This document shows positions 46,028-54,767 of a DNA stretch of 64,000 nt, in pieces; positions within the stretch are counted from its first letter, which is position 1; each line of letters begins with the position of its first letter. The notes under the pieces were generated by a model. That model saw nothing but the letters and a program-made list of their open reading frames with translations. It had not been told where the DNA came from and did no database searches. A program made the translations under genes and the position numbers. Source of the DNA: Lysobacteraceae bacterium (GTDB lineage Bacteria > Pseudomonadota > Gammaproteobacteria > Xanthomonadales > Ahniellaceae); NCBI GenBank assembly GCA_021299185.1, contig JAJTHZ010000067.1, positions 62,001 through 126,000 on the forward strand. Direction: 5' to 3'.

Positions 46028-47032
46028 GTGCCGGCCGCTGGCCTGCGCGCGCGGCTGGAGGCGGCCTGGTATGGCGGCGCGCCGGTGCCGGCGTGGGCGT
46101 CGGCGCTCGAGCACCTTTATGCCGCCCTGCTTCGGGTGCGGCGCGCGCTGTATGCCGCCGGTATCCGACGCAGCACGCGGGTCGACGTGCCGGTGGTGGT
46201 GGTCGGCAACCTGACGGTCGGTGGCACCGGCAAGACACCGCTGGTCGCGACGCTGGGCACCGAACTGCGCCAGCGCGGCTGGTCGCCCGGCATCGCGCTG
46301 CGCGGCTATGGCGGGTCGCAGCGCAGCGCCGGACTGCTGCCCGCCGATGCCGATCCCGCGCGGCGCGGCGACGAGGCGGTGCTGCTGGCGCGCGCGACCG
46401 GCCTGCCGGTGGCCACCGGTCGCGCGCGGGTCGATGCGGCGCGCCTGCTCGCCGGGCACGGCTGCGACCTGGTGCTGTGCGACGACGGCCTGCAGCACTG
46501 GGCCCTGGCGCGCGACATCGAGATCCTGGTCATCGACGGCGAGCGCCGCTTCGGCAACGGCCGGCTGCTGCCCGCGGGTCCGCTGCGCGAGCCGGTGGAG
46601 CGTGCAGCGCGCGTGGACCACGTGGTGGTCAACGGCGCGACGGCGGCCGAGGGCGAGGTCACGATGCGGATCGTCGGCCAGCGCGCGCTGGCGCTGGACG
46701 GCTCGGCGCGCGCGCTGGCGCTCGATGGCCTGCGCGGCCGCCGCGTCCACGCAGTGGCGGGCATCGGCAACCCGGAGCGGCTCTTCGCCATGCTGGAGCG
46801 CTTCGGCATCGTGGTGGCGCGCCACCCGCTGGCCGACCACCATGCCTTCGACGGCAGCGAGCTGGCTTTCGCCGACGACGACCTGGTGCTGGTGACCGAG
46901 AAGGACGCCGTGAAGTGCGCGTGCTTCGCCGATGCGCGCACCTTCGTGGTGCCGGTCGAAGCCGAACTGCCGGCATCCTTCGTCGACCGCATCCACGCCG
47001 ACCTCCACGCGCTGCGCAGGAGCCCCGCATGA
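46028..47032 (+). CDS. lpxK: Tetraacyldisaccharide 4'-kinase LpxK
   Basis: A 334-residue inner-membrane-associated kinase that phosphorylates the 4' position of the lipid A disaccharide. The P-loop is [12 protein letters not shown] (residues about 58-69). [20 protein letters not shown] is the DGLQH family motif, and [11 protein letters not shown] follows. The C-terminal half ends ...[10 protein letters not shown], another LpxK hallmark. GTG at 46028 is chosen, 5 nt after the msbA stop. It overlaps kdsB by 4 nt. Confidence 0.95.
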   Translation: MPAAGLRARLEAAWYGGAPVPAWASALEHLYAALLRVRRALYAAGIRRSTRVDVPVVVVGNLTVGGTGKTPLVATLGTELRQRGWSPGIALRGYGGSQRSAGLLPADADPARRGDEAVLLARATGLPVATGRARVDAARLLAGHGCDLVLCDDGLQHWALARDIEILVIDGERRFGNGRLLPAGPLREPVERAARVDHVVVNGATAAEGEVTMRIVGQRALALDGSARALALDGLRGRRVHAVAGIGNPERLFAMLERFGIVVARHPLADHHAFDGSELAFADDDLVLVTEKDAVKCACFADARTFVVPVEAELPASFVDRIHADLHALRRSPA

Positions 47033-47817
47033 CCGTTCCCTTCGTGGTCGCCATTCCCGCGCGCCTCGGCTCGACCCGCCTGCCGCGCAAGCCGCTGCGC
47101 CTGCTCGCTGGCCGTCCGCTGGTGGTGCACGTCGTCGAGCGCGCACGCGTCGCCGGCGCGCTGGAGGTGGTGGTGGCCACCGATTCGCCCGAGATCGCCG
47201 ATGTCGTCGCGCCGCTCGGCGTCGGACTGGCGATGACCCGCGCGGACCATCCGTCCGGGACCGACCGGCTGGCCGAAGTCGCCACGCAGCGCGGCTGGGC
47301 CGACGACACCGTGGTGGTAAACCTGCAGGGCGACGAGCCGTTCGCGCCCGCCAGTGGCATCGTCGCCGTCGCCGCCACGCTGGCCGCCGACCCCGGCGTG
47401 CCGATGGCGACGCTCGCCACCCCGGTGGCGTCGGCGGAGCAGCTGTTCGATGCGAATGCGGTCAAGGTAGTGCGCGACGCGCGGGGCCGCGCCCTGTATT
47501 TCTCGCGCGCGCCGGTGCCTTGGGCGCGCGACGTGTTCGCCGCGCGCCGCGACGCGCTGCCGGACGGCGTGCCGTTCCTGCGCCACATCGGCATCTACGC
47601 CTACCGCGCGGCCTTCCTGCGCCAGTTCACGCGCTTGCCGCGCGGCCTGTTGGAGGACGCCGAGGCCCTGGAGCAACTGCGCGTCCTCGAAGCCGGGCAC
47701 GGCATCGCGGTCGGCATCGCCCCCGAGCCGTTCCCACCGGGGGTCGACACGGAAGCCGACCTTGCGCGGGCGGAAGCGGCCATGACAGCCCTCGGCGCGG
47801 CCCGCCAAGCACCCTGA
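47029..47817 (+). CDS. kdsB: 3-deoxy-manno-octulosonate cytidylyltransferase KdsB
   Basis: A 262-residue enzyme that activates Kdo as CMP-Kdo for lipopolysaccharide inner core. The nucleotide-binding start is [40 protein letters not shown] and [10 protein letters not shown] follow in the family order. [12 protein letters not shown] and [12 protein letters not shown] mark the second half. It overlaps lpxK (ATGA) and ends the msbA-lpxK-kdsB envelope block. Confidence 0.96.
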   Translation: MTVPFVVAIPARLGSTRLPRKPLRLLAGRPLVVHVVERARVAGALEVVVATDSPEIADVVAPLGVGLAMTRADHPSGTDRLAEVATQRGWADDTVVVNLQGDEPFAPASGIVAVAATLAADPGVPMATLATPVASAEQLFDANAVKVVRDARGRALYFSRAPVPWARDVFAARRDALPDGVPFLRHIGIYAYRAAFLRQFTRLPRGLLEDAEALEQLRVLEAGHGIAVGIAPEPFPPGVDTEADLARAEAAMTALGAARQAP

Positions 47818-47830
47818 GGAAAGACCGCTA

Positions 47831-47850
47831 GCCCTTTGATCGCAAAGGGC
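47831..47850 (+). terminator. Short hairpin after kdsB
   Basis: GCCCTTTG at 47831-47838 pairs perfectly with CAAAGGGC at 47843-47850 (loop ATCG) and is followed by TTAT. It lies 13 nt after the kdsB stop and 2 nt before the next start codon, so it may attenuate read-through or modulate initiation of the next gene. Confidence 0.4.
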
Positions 47851-47852
47851 TT

Positions 47853-49328
47853 ATGCTCCGCCCCGAAGAGGCGAACGTGGCTGAAGGCGAAGCAATCTTG
47901 GACATCCGCGTACCCGCGCCGGAACTGCCGGACGAACTGGAGTGGGTGAATACCCGCGAACCGGTCCGCCTCGGCGCGCTGCGCGGACGGGTCGTCGTGC
48001 TGCACTTCTGGTGCCACAGCAGCGTCAACGCGCAGCACAACCTGCCGGACCTGCGCCACCTCGAGAACAAGTACCACGACGGGCTCAGCGTGGTCTCGAT
48101 CCACTGCCCGCGCTTTCCGGCCGAGCGCGTCGGCGCCAACGTGCTCAAGGCGGTGAACCGCGCCTTCATTCGCCACGCGGTGGCGTCCGATCCGGACTTC
48201 CGCGCCTGGCAGTTGTTCAAGGTGCCCGCGTGGCCGACCGTGGTGGTGCTCGATACGGAGGGCAACATCGCGCGGGTGCTGGTCGGCGAAGGCCATCGTG
48301 CGACGCTCGATGCCCTGGTGCACCAGTTGCTCGAGGACGCCGCGCGCCGCGACGCGCGGGTGTACGAGTCCGCGGTGCCGGTCTCGCGCCCGGAACCGAA
48401 GATGCCGCTGCGCTTCCCCGGCCGCGTGCTCGCGACCGAGACCGCGCTCTACGTCGCCGACTCCGGCCACAACCGGATCCTCGAGACCACCCACGACGGC
48501 CGCATCCTGTGCCAGTTCGGCTCCGGCAATCCCGGGTTCTGGGACGGCAAGGCGACCGATGCCGGCTTCTCCAACCCGCAGGGCATGGCGATCGTCAAGG
48601 ACGTGCTCTATGTCGCCGACCAGGGCAACCACGCGATCCGCCGCGTGCGGCTGCACACCGGCGAGGTGGATACCATCGCCGGCACCGGGCAGCAGGGCCT
48701 CGGCGTGGTCGACGACAGCGAAGCGCTGCGCGAGACCGGCCTGAATGCACCGTGCGACCTCGCCGCGGCGGGCGAACGGATCTTCATCGCGATGTCGGGC
48801 GCCAACCAGGTGTGGGCGCTGGATCTCGCGCGGCAGCGCATCGGGCGGGTCGCCGGCACCGGCGCCAACGCCTCCCACGACGGCGGGCTCGACGTCGCCG
48901 CCTTCGCGCGGCCCAGCGGCGTGGTCAGCCACGGGCAGATGGTCTACGTCGCCGATGCCGACGGCTCCGCGATCCGTTCGATCCGCCTGATCGACCTGCA
49001 GGTCCGCACGCTCGCCGGGGCCGGGCCCTGGGAGCCGGGCGACGTCGACGGCGTGCCGGAGAAGGCCCGGCTGCAGGCGCCGGGCGCGATCGCGATCGAT
49101 CCGGGCGGCGCGCTGCTGTGGGTGGCCGACACGCTCAACAGCAAGATCAAGGCGCTGTCGCTGCGCGGCGGCGGCGTGCGCACGCTGGCGCTGCCGTTCC
49201 GCTTCCACGAGCCGACCGGGCTGTCGGTGGCCGCGCGCGCGCTGTGGGTAGCCAACACCAATGCCCACGAGGTGGTGCGCATCGACACCGCCAGCGGGCA
49301 GATCAAGCGCCTCCCGATCGGCGAGTAG
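47853..49328 (+). CDS. NHLRC2-like protein: thioredoxin-like domain fused to NHL propeller
   Basis: A 491-residue protein without a signal peptide. Residues about 15-165 form a thioredoxin/TlpA-like domain; residues about 185-490 form an NHL-type six-bladed propeller with repeated 'LYVADxGNHxIRRV' strands. The layout matches eukaryotic NHLRC2 and its bacterial relatives. The redox site reads FWCHSSVNAQHNLPDL, so only one Cys is kept where relatives have a vicinal pair with a resolving Cys. Classical dithiol exchange is therefore unlikely. Xanthomonads I know carry a phosphatase gene between kdsB and uvrC; this protein occupies that slot. An internal GTG (at residue 9) could also serve as start. 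Function unknown. Confidence 0.82.
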   Translation: MLRPEEANVAEGEAILDIRVPAPELPDELEWVNTREPVRLGALRGRVVVLHFWCHSSVNAQHNLPDLRHLENKYHDGLSVVSIHCPRFPAERVGANVLKAVNRAFIRHAVASDPDFRAWQLFKVPAWPTVVVLDTEGNIARVLVGEGHRATLDALVHQLLEDAARRDARVYESAVPVSRPEPKMPLRFPGRVLATETALYVADSGHNRILETTHDGRILCQFGSGNPGFWDGKATDAGFSNPQGMAIVKDVLYVADQGNHAIRRVRLHTGEVDTIAGTGQQGLGVVDDSEALRETGLNAPCDLAAAGERIFIAMSGANQVWALDLARQRIGRVAGTGANASHDGGLDVAAFARPSGVVSHGQMVYVADADGSAIRSIRLIDLQVRTLAGAGPWEPGDVDGVPEKARLQAPGAIAIDPGGALLWVADTLNSKIKALSLRGGGVRTLALPFRFHEPTGLSVAARALWVANTNAHEVVRIDTASGQIKRLPIGE

Positions 49329-49331
49329 CGA

Positions 49332-51149
49332 ATGTCCGAGGCGTTCGACGGCAAGGCGGTCGCATCGACCCTGGCCGCCGGGCCGGGCGTGTACCGCATG
49401 CTCGACGAGGAGCGCACGGTCCTCTACGTCGGCAAGGCATCCAGCCTGCGCAAGCGCGTGGCCAGCTACTTCGCCCGGCCGCAGATGGCCCCGCGACTGA
49501 TGGCGATGGTCTCGCGCATCGCCGCCATCGAGACCACGGTGACCCGCACCGAGGCGGAAGCGCTGCTGCTCGAGAACGAACTGATCAAGTCGCTCAAGCC
49601 GCGCTACAACATCCTGCTGCGCGACGACAAGAGCTATCCCTGGATCCACCTCGAGACCGGGCATGCGTTCCCGCGCCTGCGCTTCCATCGCGGCGCGCGC
49701 GGCAAGTCGGGCCGCTACTTCGGGCCGTTCCCGAGCGCGCACGCGGTGCGCGAGAGCCTCGACCTGATGCAGAAACTGTTCCGCGTCCGGCAGTGCGAGG
49801 ACAGCTACTTCCGCGGTCGCTCACGACCCTGCCTGCAGCACCAGATCGGCCGCTGCACCGCGCCCTGCGTGGACCTGATCAGCGCCGAGGACTACGCGCG
49901 AGACGTGCGCCACGCGGCGATGTTCCTCGACGGCCGCAGCACCGCGGTCACCGACGAACTGGTCGCCGACATGGATGCCGCCAGCCGCGCGCTCGACTTC
50001 GAGCGAGCCGCGCTGCTGCGCGACCAGGTCGCGACGCTGAAGCAGATCCAGGCCAAGCAGTACGTCAGCGGCGCCGAACAGGACGCCGACGTGCTCGGCT
50101 GCGCGGTGGGCGAGGGCATGGCCTGCGTGCACGCGCTGTTCTTTCGCAACGGGGTCAGCCTCGGCGGACGCTCGTTCTTCCCGCGCGCGCCGGCCGATGC
50201 GGACGCCGCCAGCGTGCTCGGCGCGTTCGTCTCGCAGTACTACGTCGACCACCCGGCGCCGCCGCTGGTGCTGCTCTCGCATGCGATCGAGGACGACGAC
50301 CTGCTCGCCACCGCCTTCTCCGAGCGTCGCGGCAGCCGGGTCGAACTGCGCCACGCGCAGCGCGGTGAGCGGGCGCGGCTGGTCGAGATGGCGCTGCGCA
50401 ACGCCGGGCAGGCGATCGCCAGCGAGAAGGTCAGCAAGGACACCGTCGAGGCGCGCTGGAACGCGCTGGTCGCGCTGCTCGGCCTGCCGGCATCGCCGGC
50501 GCGGATCGAGTGCTTCGACATCAGTCACACGCGCGGCGAGGCCACGGTCGCCTCCTGCGTGGTGTTCGACCGCGGTGGCCCGGTGAAGGCGCAGTACCGC
50601 CGCTACAACATCGAGGGCGTGGCGCCGGGCGACGACTACGGCGCGATGCGGCAGGCGCTGGAGCGGCGCTTCCGCCGGGCGATCAAGGAAGACGGCCCGC
50701 TGCCCGACCTGCTGCTGATCGACGGCGGGCGAGGGCAGTTGGCGCAGGCCGAGGCCGTGCTGGCCGAACTCGCGGTGCAGGGCGTGGCGCTGCTGGGCGT
50801 GGCCAAGGGCGCGGATCGCAAGGCCGGGCTGGAGGAACTGATCCTCGGCGGCAGCCGCGGGCGAGCGCTGCATCCGCGCGGCGACGAGCCCGGCCTGCAC
50901 CTCGTGCAGTGGGTGCGCGACGAGGCACACCGCTTCGCCATCGTGGGCCACCGCGCGCGCCGCCAGAAGGCGCGCGACACCAGCACGCTGGAGGGCATCG
51001 CCGGGGTCGGCGCGCGGCGCCGCTCGCTGCTGCTCAAGCACTTCGGCGGGCTGTCCGGCGTACAGGGCGCCGGCGTGGAGGAACTGGCCGCGGTGCCCGG
51101 CATCGACCGCGCGCTGGCCCAGCGCATCTACGACGCGCTGCACGGATGA
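49332..51149 (+). CDS. uvrC: Excinuclease ABC subunit C
   Basis: A 605-residue nuclease that makes both incisions in nucleotide excision repair after UvrAB damage recognition. The N-terminal GIY-YIG domain is seen in GPGVYRMLDEERTVLYVGKA. A UvrB-interaction (UVR) motif lies around residues 200-235 (ALDFERAALLRDQVATLKQ). The RNase H-like 5'-incision domain has the DISHTRGEATVASCVVF and LLIDGGRGQLAQA motifs. Tandem helix-hairpin-helix motifs end the protein (EGIAGVGARRRSLLLKHFGG). It starts 3 nt after the NHLRC2-like gene. Confidence 0.97.
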   Translation: MSEAFDGKAVASTLAAGPGVYRMLDEERTVLYVGKASSLRKRVASYFARPQMAPRLMAMVSRIAAIETTVTRTEAEALLLENELIKSLKPRYNILLRDDKSYPWIHLETGHAFPRLRFHRGARGKSGRYFGPFPSAHAVRESLDLMQKLFRVRQCEDSYFRGRSRPCLQHQIGRCTAPCVDLISAEDYARDVRHAAMFLDGRSTAVTDELVADMDAASRALDFERAALLRDQVATLKQIQAKQYVSGAEQDADVLGCAVGEGMACVHALFFRNGVSLGGRSFFPRAPADADAASVLGAFVSQYYVDHPAPPLVLLSHAIEDDDLLATAFSERRGSRVELRHAQRGERARLVEMALRNAGQAIASEKVSKDTVEARWNALVALLGLPASPARIECFDISHTRGEATVASCVVFDRGGPVKAQYRRYNIEGVAPGDDYGAMRQALERRFRRAIKEDGPLPDLLLIDGGRGQLAQAEAVLAELAVQGVALLGVAKGADRKAGLEELILGGSRGRALHPRGDEPGLHLVQWVRDEAHRFAIVGHRARRQKARDTSTLEGIAGVGARRRSLLLKHFGGLSGVQGAGVEELAAVPGIDRALAQRIYDALHG

Positions 51150-51197
51150 CGGCGCTTCGGGCAGACTAGGGAATCGACCGAGAACGCCCGGCACGCG

Positions 51198-51767
51198 ATG
51201 CCCCTGAACCTGCCCAACCTGCTGACCCTGTTCCGCATCGCGCTGGTGCCGCTGATGGTGGTGGCGTTCTACCTGCCGTACGACGGCATGAACCTGCTCG
51301 CCGCCAGCCTGTTCGTGGCCGGCGCGCTGACCGACTGGGCCGACGGCTGGATCGCGCGACGCTGGGGCATGACCTCCGCCTTCGGCGCCTTCCTCGACCC
51401 GGTGGCGGACAAGATCTCGGTGGTGGTGGCGCTGTTCCTGATCGTGCAGGCCGATCCGACGCCGCTGATGGCGGTGGTGGCGGCGATCATCGTCGGGCGC
51501 GAGGTCACGATCTCGGCGCTGCGCGAATGGATGGCCGAGATCGGCCAGCGGGTGAAGGTCGGCGTGGCGACCATCGGAAAGGTCAAGACCATCGTGCAGA
51601 TGGTCGCGATCAGCGTGCTGCTGTTCCAGCACCCGAAGTTCCCGCTGCTGCCGCTGCCGCTGTACGAGATCGGCCGCTGGCTGCTGATCGCGGCGGCCGT
51701 GCTGACCCTGTGGTCGGCCGCGCAGTACCTGTCGGCGGCCTGGCCCGTGATCCGCGGTCGCCGCTGA
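51198..51767 (+). CDS. pgsA: CDP-diacylglycerol-glycerol-3-phosphate 3-phosphatidyltransferase PgsA
   Basis: A 189-residue inner-membrane enzyme for phosphatidylglycerol-phosphate synthesis. The CDP-alcohol phosphotransferase motif (D-x2-D-G-x2-A-R-x8-G-x3-D-x3-D) is intact in TDWADGWIARRWGMTSAFGA and FLDPVADK. The N-terminal NLPNLLTLFRIALVPLMVVA is the first helix. It follows uvrC by 48 nt and precedes the tRNA cluster, a very conserved order in gammaproteobacteria. Confidence 0.96.
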   Translation: MPLNLPNLLTLFRIALVPLMVVAFYLPYDGMNLLAASLFVAGALTDWADGWIARRWGMTSAFGAFLDPVADKISVVVALFLIVQADPTPLMAVVAAIIVGREVTISALREWMAEIGQRVKVGVATIGKVKTIVQMVAISVLLFQHPKFPLLPLPLYEIGRWLLIAAAVLTLWSAAQYLSAAWPVIRGRR

Positions 51768-51792
51768 GGCCGTTGCGCCCTGTTTCAAGGGG

Positions 51793-51820
51793 TTGACAGC
51801 CCGGGCAGCATCCGTATGAT
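51793..51820 (+). promoter_or_regulatory. Sigma-70 promoter of the tRNA cluster
   Basis: TTGACA (51793-51798, perfect -35) and TATGAT (51815-51820, five of six for -10) are spaced by 16 nt. The tRNA-Gly gene begins 12 nt after the -10. This is the clearest promoter in the window. The three tRNA genes are likely one transcript. Confidence 0.85.
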
Positions 51821-51831
51821 GCGCGTTCCCT

Positions 51832-51907
<76 letters not shown>

Positions 51908-51994
51908 GTTTCGAAGCCTCGGCTTCCACGCAGGACCTCGGCGACCCCGGGGTCTTGTCGTTTCTGGCGGTGCATTCGGCGCCGCCGCCATCAC

Positions 51995-52068
51995 GGCCTG
52001 GTGGCAGAGTGGTCATGCAGCGGCCTGCAAAGCCGTGTACGCCGGTTCGATTCCGACCCAGGCCTCCA
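51995..52068 (+). tRNA. tRNA-Cys (GCA)
   Basis: A 74-nt tRNA with acceptor GGCCTGG/CCAGGCC, discriminator T and encoded CCA. The anticodon stem CGGC/GCCG encloses CTGCAAA with anticodon GCA. It lies 87 nt after tRNA-Gly. Confidence 0.96.
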
Positions 52069-52171
52069 TCGAATCCCTGACCGACGGCGCCGCGAGGCGT
52101 CGTCGGCATGCCCATCGCGATGCGCGCGGGGCAGGGCGTCGGCGCCTGCGCGTCGCTAAGATGGCGCGCAT

Positions 52172-52260
52172 GCCCGGGTGGCGAAATCGGTAGCCGCAGG
52201 GGACTTAAAATCCTCCGGCCCGCAAGGGCCATGCCGGTTCGAGTCCGGCCCCGGGCACCA
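52172..52260 (+). tRNA. tRNA-Leu (UAA), integration target of the 8.8-kb element
   Basis: An 89-nt class II tRNA with acceptor GCCCGGG/CCCGGGC, discriminator A and CCA. The anticodon loop CTTAAAA has anticodon TAA. A long variable arm (TCCGGCCCGCAAGGGCCA region) is present. Its 3' part from 52203 is repeated at 61041-61098, so the tRNA gene serves as the attachment site and remains intact after insertion. Confidence 0.97.
52203..52260 (+). other. attL (within tRNA-Leu 3' end)
   Basis: Left copy of the 58-bp attachment repeat. It spans the anticodon loop to the CCA of tRNA-Leu. It differs from the right copy only at 52209 (A here, G at 61047). The 51 nt from 52210 to 52260 are identical to 61048-61098, so strand exchange took place to the right of position 52209. 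Confidence 0.92.
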
Positions 52261-52321
52261 ATGTAATCAACGGGTTGCGGCGGCATTTGACCGGCCACCG
52301 CGGCGCGCGCAAACTGGCCTC

Positions 52322-52338
52322 GGGACAAGCTCGGGACA
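52322..52338 (+). promoter_or_regulatory. Putative left arm-type integrase sites (GGGACA pair)
   Basis: Two GGGACA hexamers start at 52322 and 52333, 11 nt apart, between attL and the integrase start. A matching pair with the same 11-nt spacing sits near the right end (60928, 60939). Equal spacing at both ends suggests arm-type binding sites, or operators shared with int control. Confidence 0.5.
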
Positions 52339-52348
52339 GTGACGCGGC

Positions 52349-53464
52349 ATGGCGACGATCACGCGGCGAGTAGGGCGCACGGGGCGCGTCACCTGGCAGG
52401 CGAAGGTTCGCCCGCTCGGCGAGCTGCCGCGCTCGCGCACGTTCGCCCGCAAAGCCGACGCCGACGCCTGGGCGAAGGCGATCGAAACCGACCTCGCGCG
52501 CGGGCTCGTAGTGCCCACGACCGCCGACCGGCGCCGCACGGTGTCCGACCTGATCGACGAATACCTGCGCGACGCGCTGCCGCGCACGAGCACCGCGAGG
52601 GCATACCGGCGGCAATTGGAATGGTGGCGCGCGCAGGTCGGCGCGCTGGCAATCGAGAAACTCACGCCGGCCGCAATCGCCGACGCGCGCGCGAAGCTGA
52701 TGCGGCCCGACGCCGATGGAACCAAGCGCAAGTCGGCGACCGTGAACCGCTACCTCGCCGCGCTCAGCGCCGCCTGCAAATGGGGATGGAAGGAACGCCG
52801 CTGGCTGCCGCGGAATCCCGTCCTAGACATCGCCAAGGGCCGCGAGTCGCCCGGCGTGGTCCGGTTCCTCACCGAGCCGGAGCGCGCCGCGCTGATGACC
52901 GCTGCGCGCGCCAGCGACGATCCCAACATCTACACCGCGCTGATCCTCGCACTCGCCACCGGCGCGCGTTACGCGAACGTCCGCGGTCTCACGGTCGACG
53001 ACGTGGCGATCGACCGCACGGCGCTGCGATTCACGACGACCAAGAACGGGCAGGGGCGATGGGTGCCGCTGATTCCTGCCGCGCGTGCGCAACTGGCGGC
53101 GCACCTGGAGCGACACCCGACCGGCGAGGGCTGGCTATTCCCGGGCTGGCGCAACGATTCGCCCGCAGACCTGGACAAGGCCTGGCGCAAGGTCCGCACC
53201 GCAGCCGCGAAGGTGGAGCCCACGCTCGCGACCTTCCGCTGGCACGACCTGCGCCACACGACCGCTACCTACCTCCTCGAGGCCGGAGCGAGCACGATCG
53301 AGATTGCCGCGGCACTCGGGCACAAGACGCTGGCAATGGCGCAGCGCTACGCGCACCAATCGCCCGCCTTTGCGCGCGAGACGTTCAACCGCCTGGCCGA
53401 CCGGCTAGGCGACCTACAAACCGACGCCGGCGGCACCGGCGAAGCGGCGCCGACCCGGACGTGA
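52349..53464 (+). CDS. int: Tyrosine recombinase (phage-type integrase)
   Basis: A 371-residue site-specific recombinase that would integrate and excise the element at tRNA-Leu. An N-terminal arm-binding beta region (MATITRRVGRTGRVTWQAKV) precedes a SAM-like core-binding domain (TVSDLIDEYLRD... to about 165). The catalytic domain has Arg I in ATGARYANVRGL, Lys in TTKNGQGRWVPL, the H-x-x-R box WHDLRHTTATYLLEAG, and the His/Tyr end LGHKTLAMAQRYAH. The catalytic set is complete. The acidic residue after Arg I that is usual (Glu/Asp) is Asn here. The gene sits directly next to attL and reads into the element. Confidence 0.93.
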   Translation: MATITRRVGRTGRVTWQAKVRPLGELPRSRTFARKADADAWAKAIETDLARGLVVPTTADRRRTVSDLIDEYLRDALPRTSTARAYRRQLEWWRAQVGALAIEKLTPAAIADARAKLMRPDADGTKRKSATVNRYLAALSAACKWGWKERRWLPRNPVLDIAKGRESPGVVRFLTEPERAALMTAARASDDPNIYTALILALATGARYANVRGLTVDDVAIDRTALRFTTTKNGQGRWVPLIPAARAQLAAHLERHPTGEGWLFPGWRNDSPADLDKAWRKVRTAAAKVEPTLATFRWHDLRHTTATYLLEAGASTIEIAAALGHKTLAMAQRYAHQSPAFARETFNRLADRLGDLQTDAGGTGEAAPTRT

Positions 53465-53509
53465 CCCGGGCCGGCGCCTTCCACAACCGAAACGCTGGAG
53501 GTTTCGATC

Positions 53510-53818
53510 ATGGTCAACGGGAATCGTAGCGAGTTTGAGCGCTTCATCGTCGCGGTGGCTGGCCGCACGCCCGAAGCGATGGTGGCCGAGCTGCCGGATG
53601 CCGGCGCGCGCGACCTGGCGCGGCGGCTGTGCGAGGATCGCCGCGACCTCGCCCGGCAGTCGGCCGCGCTGGCGCACGCGCTGGTGCACGCGCGTGGTGA
53701 GCTGGACGCACACGAGGTCGAGGCGATCGCCTGGTGCTTGCGGGATTTGGCGCAGCGCGCCGAGTTCTGCAACGACCTGCAGGTCCTGGTCGACAACCGC
53801 CTCGACCGGGCCGCGTGA
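53510..53818 (+). CDS. Element protein of unknown function (102 aa)
   Basis: A 102-residue, helix-rich, charged protein (MVNGNRSEFERFIVAVAGRT...). It has runs such as ARDLARRLCEDRRDLARQSA that suggest a helical bundle or coiled coil. No motif that I recognise. GGAGG lies 8 nt before the ATG at 53510, which supports translation. Its stop overlaps the GTG of the next gene. An early-region regulatory role is possible from position only. Confidence 0.7.
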   Translation: MVNGNRSEFERFIVAVAGRTPEAMVAELPDAGARDLARRLCEDRRDLARQSAALAHALVHARGELDAHEVEAIAWCLRDLAQRAEFCNDLQVLVDNRLDRAA

Positions 53819-54456
53819 AGCGGGCCAACCCGCGCTGGCGTGACGCGGTCGCGCGGCTGCGCGTGGGCATCAGCGGCTGGCGGATGCCGGTTGGCGATGC
53901 GCCATGCAGCCTAAGCGCCGAGGACCTGGAGCGCCTCGACCGGGTCCTCGACGCGATCCTGACCGCCAAGTCGGCCGAGGCCGCCGGCGCCGGCATGCTG
54001 GCCGCCGTGGGCATCCCGCGCGCGCGCAGGCCCCGCAGGTCACTTGCCAAAACGGCAAGTGACCTGCGGGGCCTGCGCGACCGCCTGTACGCCGACTTCA
54101 CTTTCAGCGACAGCTACACCGTCCCGCTGGTCGAGGTGCTGGACGCTATCGCCGCGGGCGGCACTGCACGCGCGATCGGCGAGCGCGTGCTGGCGTTGTT
54201 CGGCGCACCTGGTGGCCGTGGTCGCCGACCGTCGCGCGCCATCGCGCAACAGGATGCGTTGGCCGCTGCACAAGGCCAGTACGAGTATTGGCTCCACGTC
54301 GTCGACGACGACGAGCGCGCCTACATGGAAGTCAAGCGCCTTTACCGTGCCGGCCGCACCGTGGCCGAGATCGCCTTTGCCGTCCGCTGGCCGGTCGACC
54401 GCGTGGTCGCCGCGTTGGAACCGATCTTCGGCAAGGTCAGTAACGCGCCCACGTAA
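53815..54456 (+). CDS. Element protein with C-terminal HTH-like segment (213 aa)
   Basis: A 213-residue protein from a GTG overlapping the previous stop. The N-terminal part (residues 1-68) is helical. Residues about 70-88 are encoded by a long perfect palindrome (54023-54079). The C-terminal segment YMEVKRLYRAGRTVAEIAFA followed by VRWPVDRVVAAL looks like a sigma-region-4 or resolvase-type helix-turn-helix. I do not recognise the family. The palindrome may be an insertion that the gene has accommodated, since the reading frame continues. A DNA-binding regulator is the best guess. Confidence 0.6.
   Translation: MKRANPRWRDAVARLRVGISGWRMPVGDAPCSLSAEDLERLDRVLDAILTAKSAEAAGAGMLAAVGIPRARRPRRSLAKTASDLRGLRDRLYADFTFSDSYTVPLVEVLDAIAAGGTARAIGERVLALFGAPGGRGRRPSRAIAQQDALAAAQGQYEYWLHVVDDDERAYMEVKRLYRAGRTVAEIAFAVRWPVDRVVAALEPIFGKVSNAPT
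54023..54079. repeat. Perfect 26-bp inverted repeat inside the 213-aa gene
   Basis: Arm 54023-54048 and arm 54054-54079 are exact reverse complements (26 bp) with a 5-nt loop AAAAC. The core reads CAGGTCACTTGCC / GGCAAGTGACCTG. A perfect stem of this length inside a coding region is far beyond chance and is the strongest cruciform in the element. Confidence 0.9.
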
Positions 54457-54551
54457 TTCCGATTTTCTCCGACCTCACCCGCGCACCAAGCGGCGCGCGC
54501 TTAGCACTATTGCCCAACGTCGGCCATCCGCGGCCGGGTTGGGAGCACGGC

Positions 54552-54767
54552 ATGCAACAGCGAACCTTGAAGGACGTGGCGGGTTTTGCCGCCACGGCCG
54601 GCTTTACCGAGGCGCAGCTCCGGTGGTGGATCCACAACGCCGAAGGGAACGGCCTCGCGCGCGCTGGCGCCATCGTGCGAATCCAGCGCCGCGTTTACAT
54701 CGACGCCGATCGGTTCTGGCATTGGGTCGATTCCGGCGCGGCGGCCGGTCGCCGGAGCGCCGCATGA
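54552..54767 (+). CDS. Small HTH DNA-binding protein (excisionase/AlpA-like)
   Basis: A 71-residue protein from the ATG at 54552, which has GGGAG about 7 nt upstream. It reads TLKDVAGFAATAGFTEAQLR, then WWIHNAEGNGLARAGAIVRI and RRVYIDADRFWHWVD. This has the shape of a MerR-type winged helix: the recognition helix near TEAQLRWWIHN, a wing with a basic hairpin, then a terminal helix. Such proteins serve as excisionase (AlpA/Xis) or replication activators in P4-like islands. Which role applies here cannot be read. Confidence 0.65.
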   Translation: MQQRTLKDVAGFAATAGFTEAQLRWWIHNAEGNGLARAGAIVRIQRRVYIDADRFWHWVDSGAAAGRRSAA

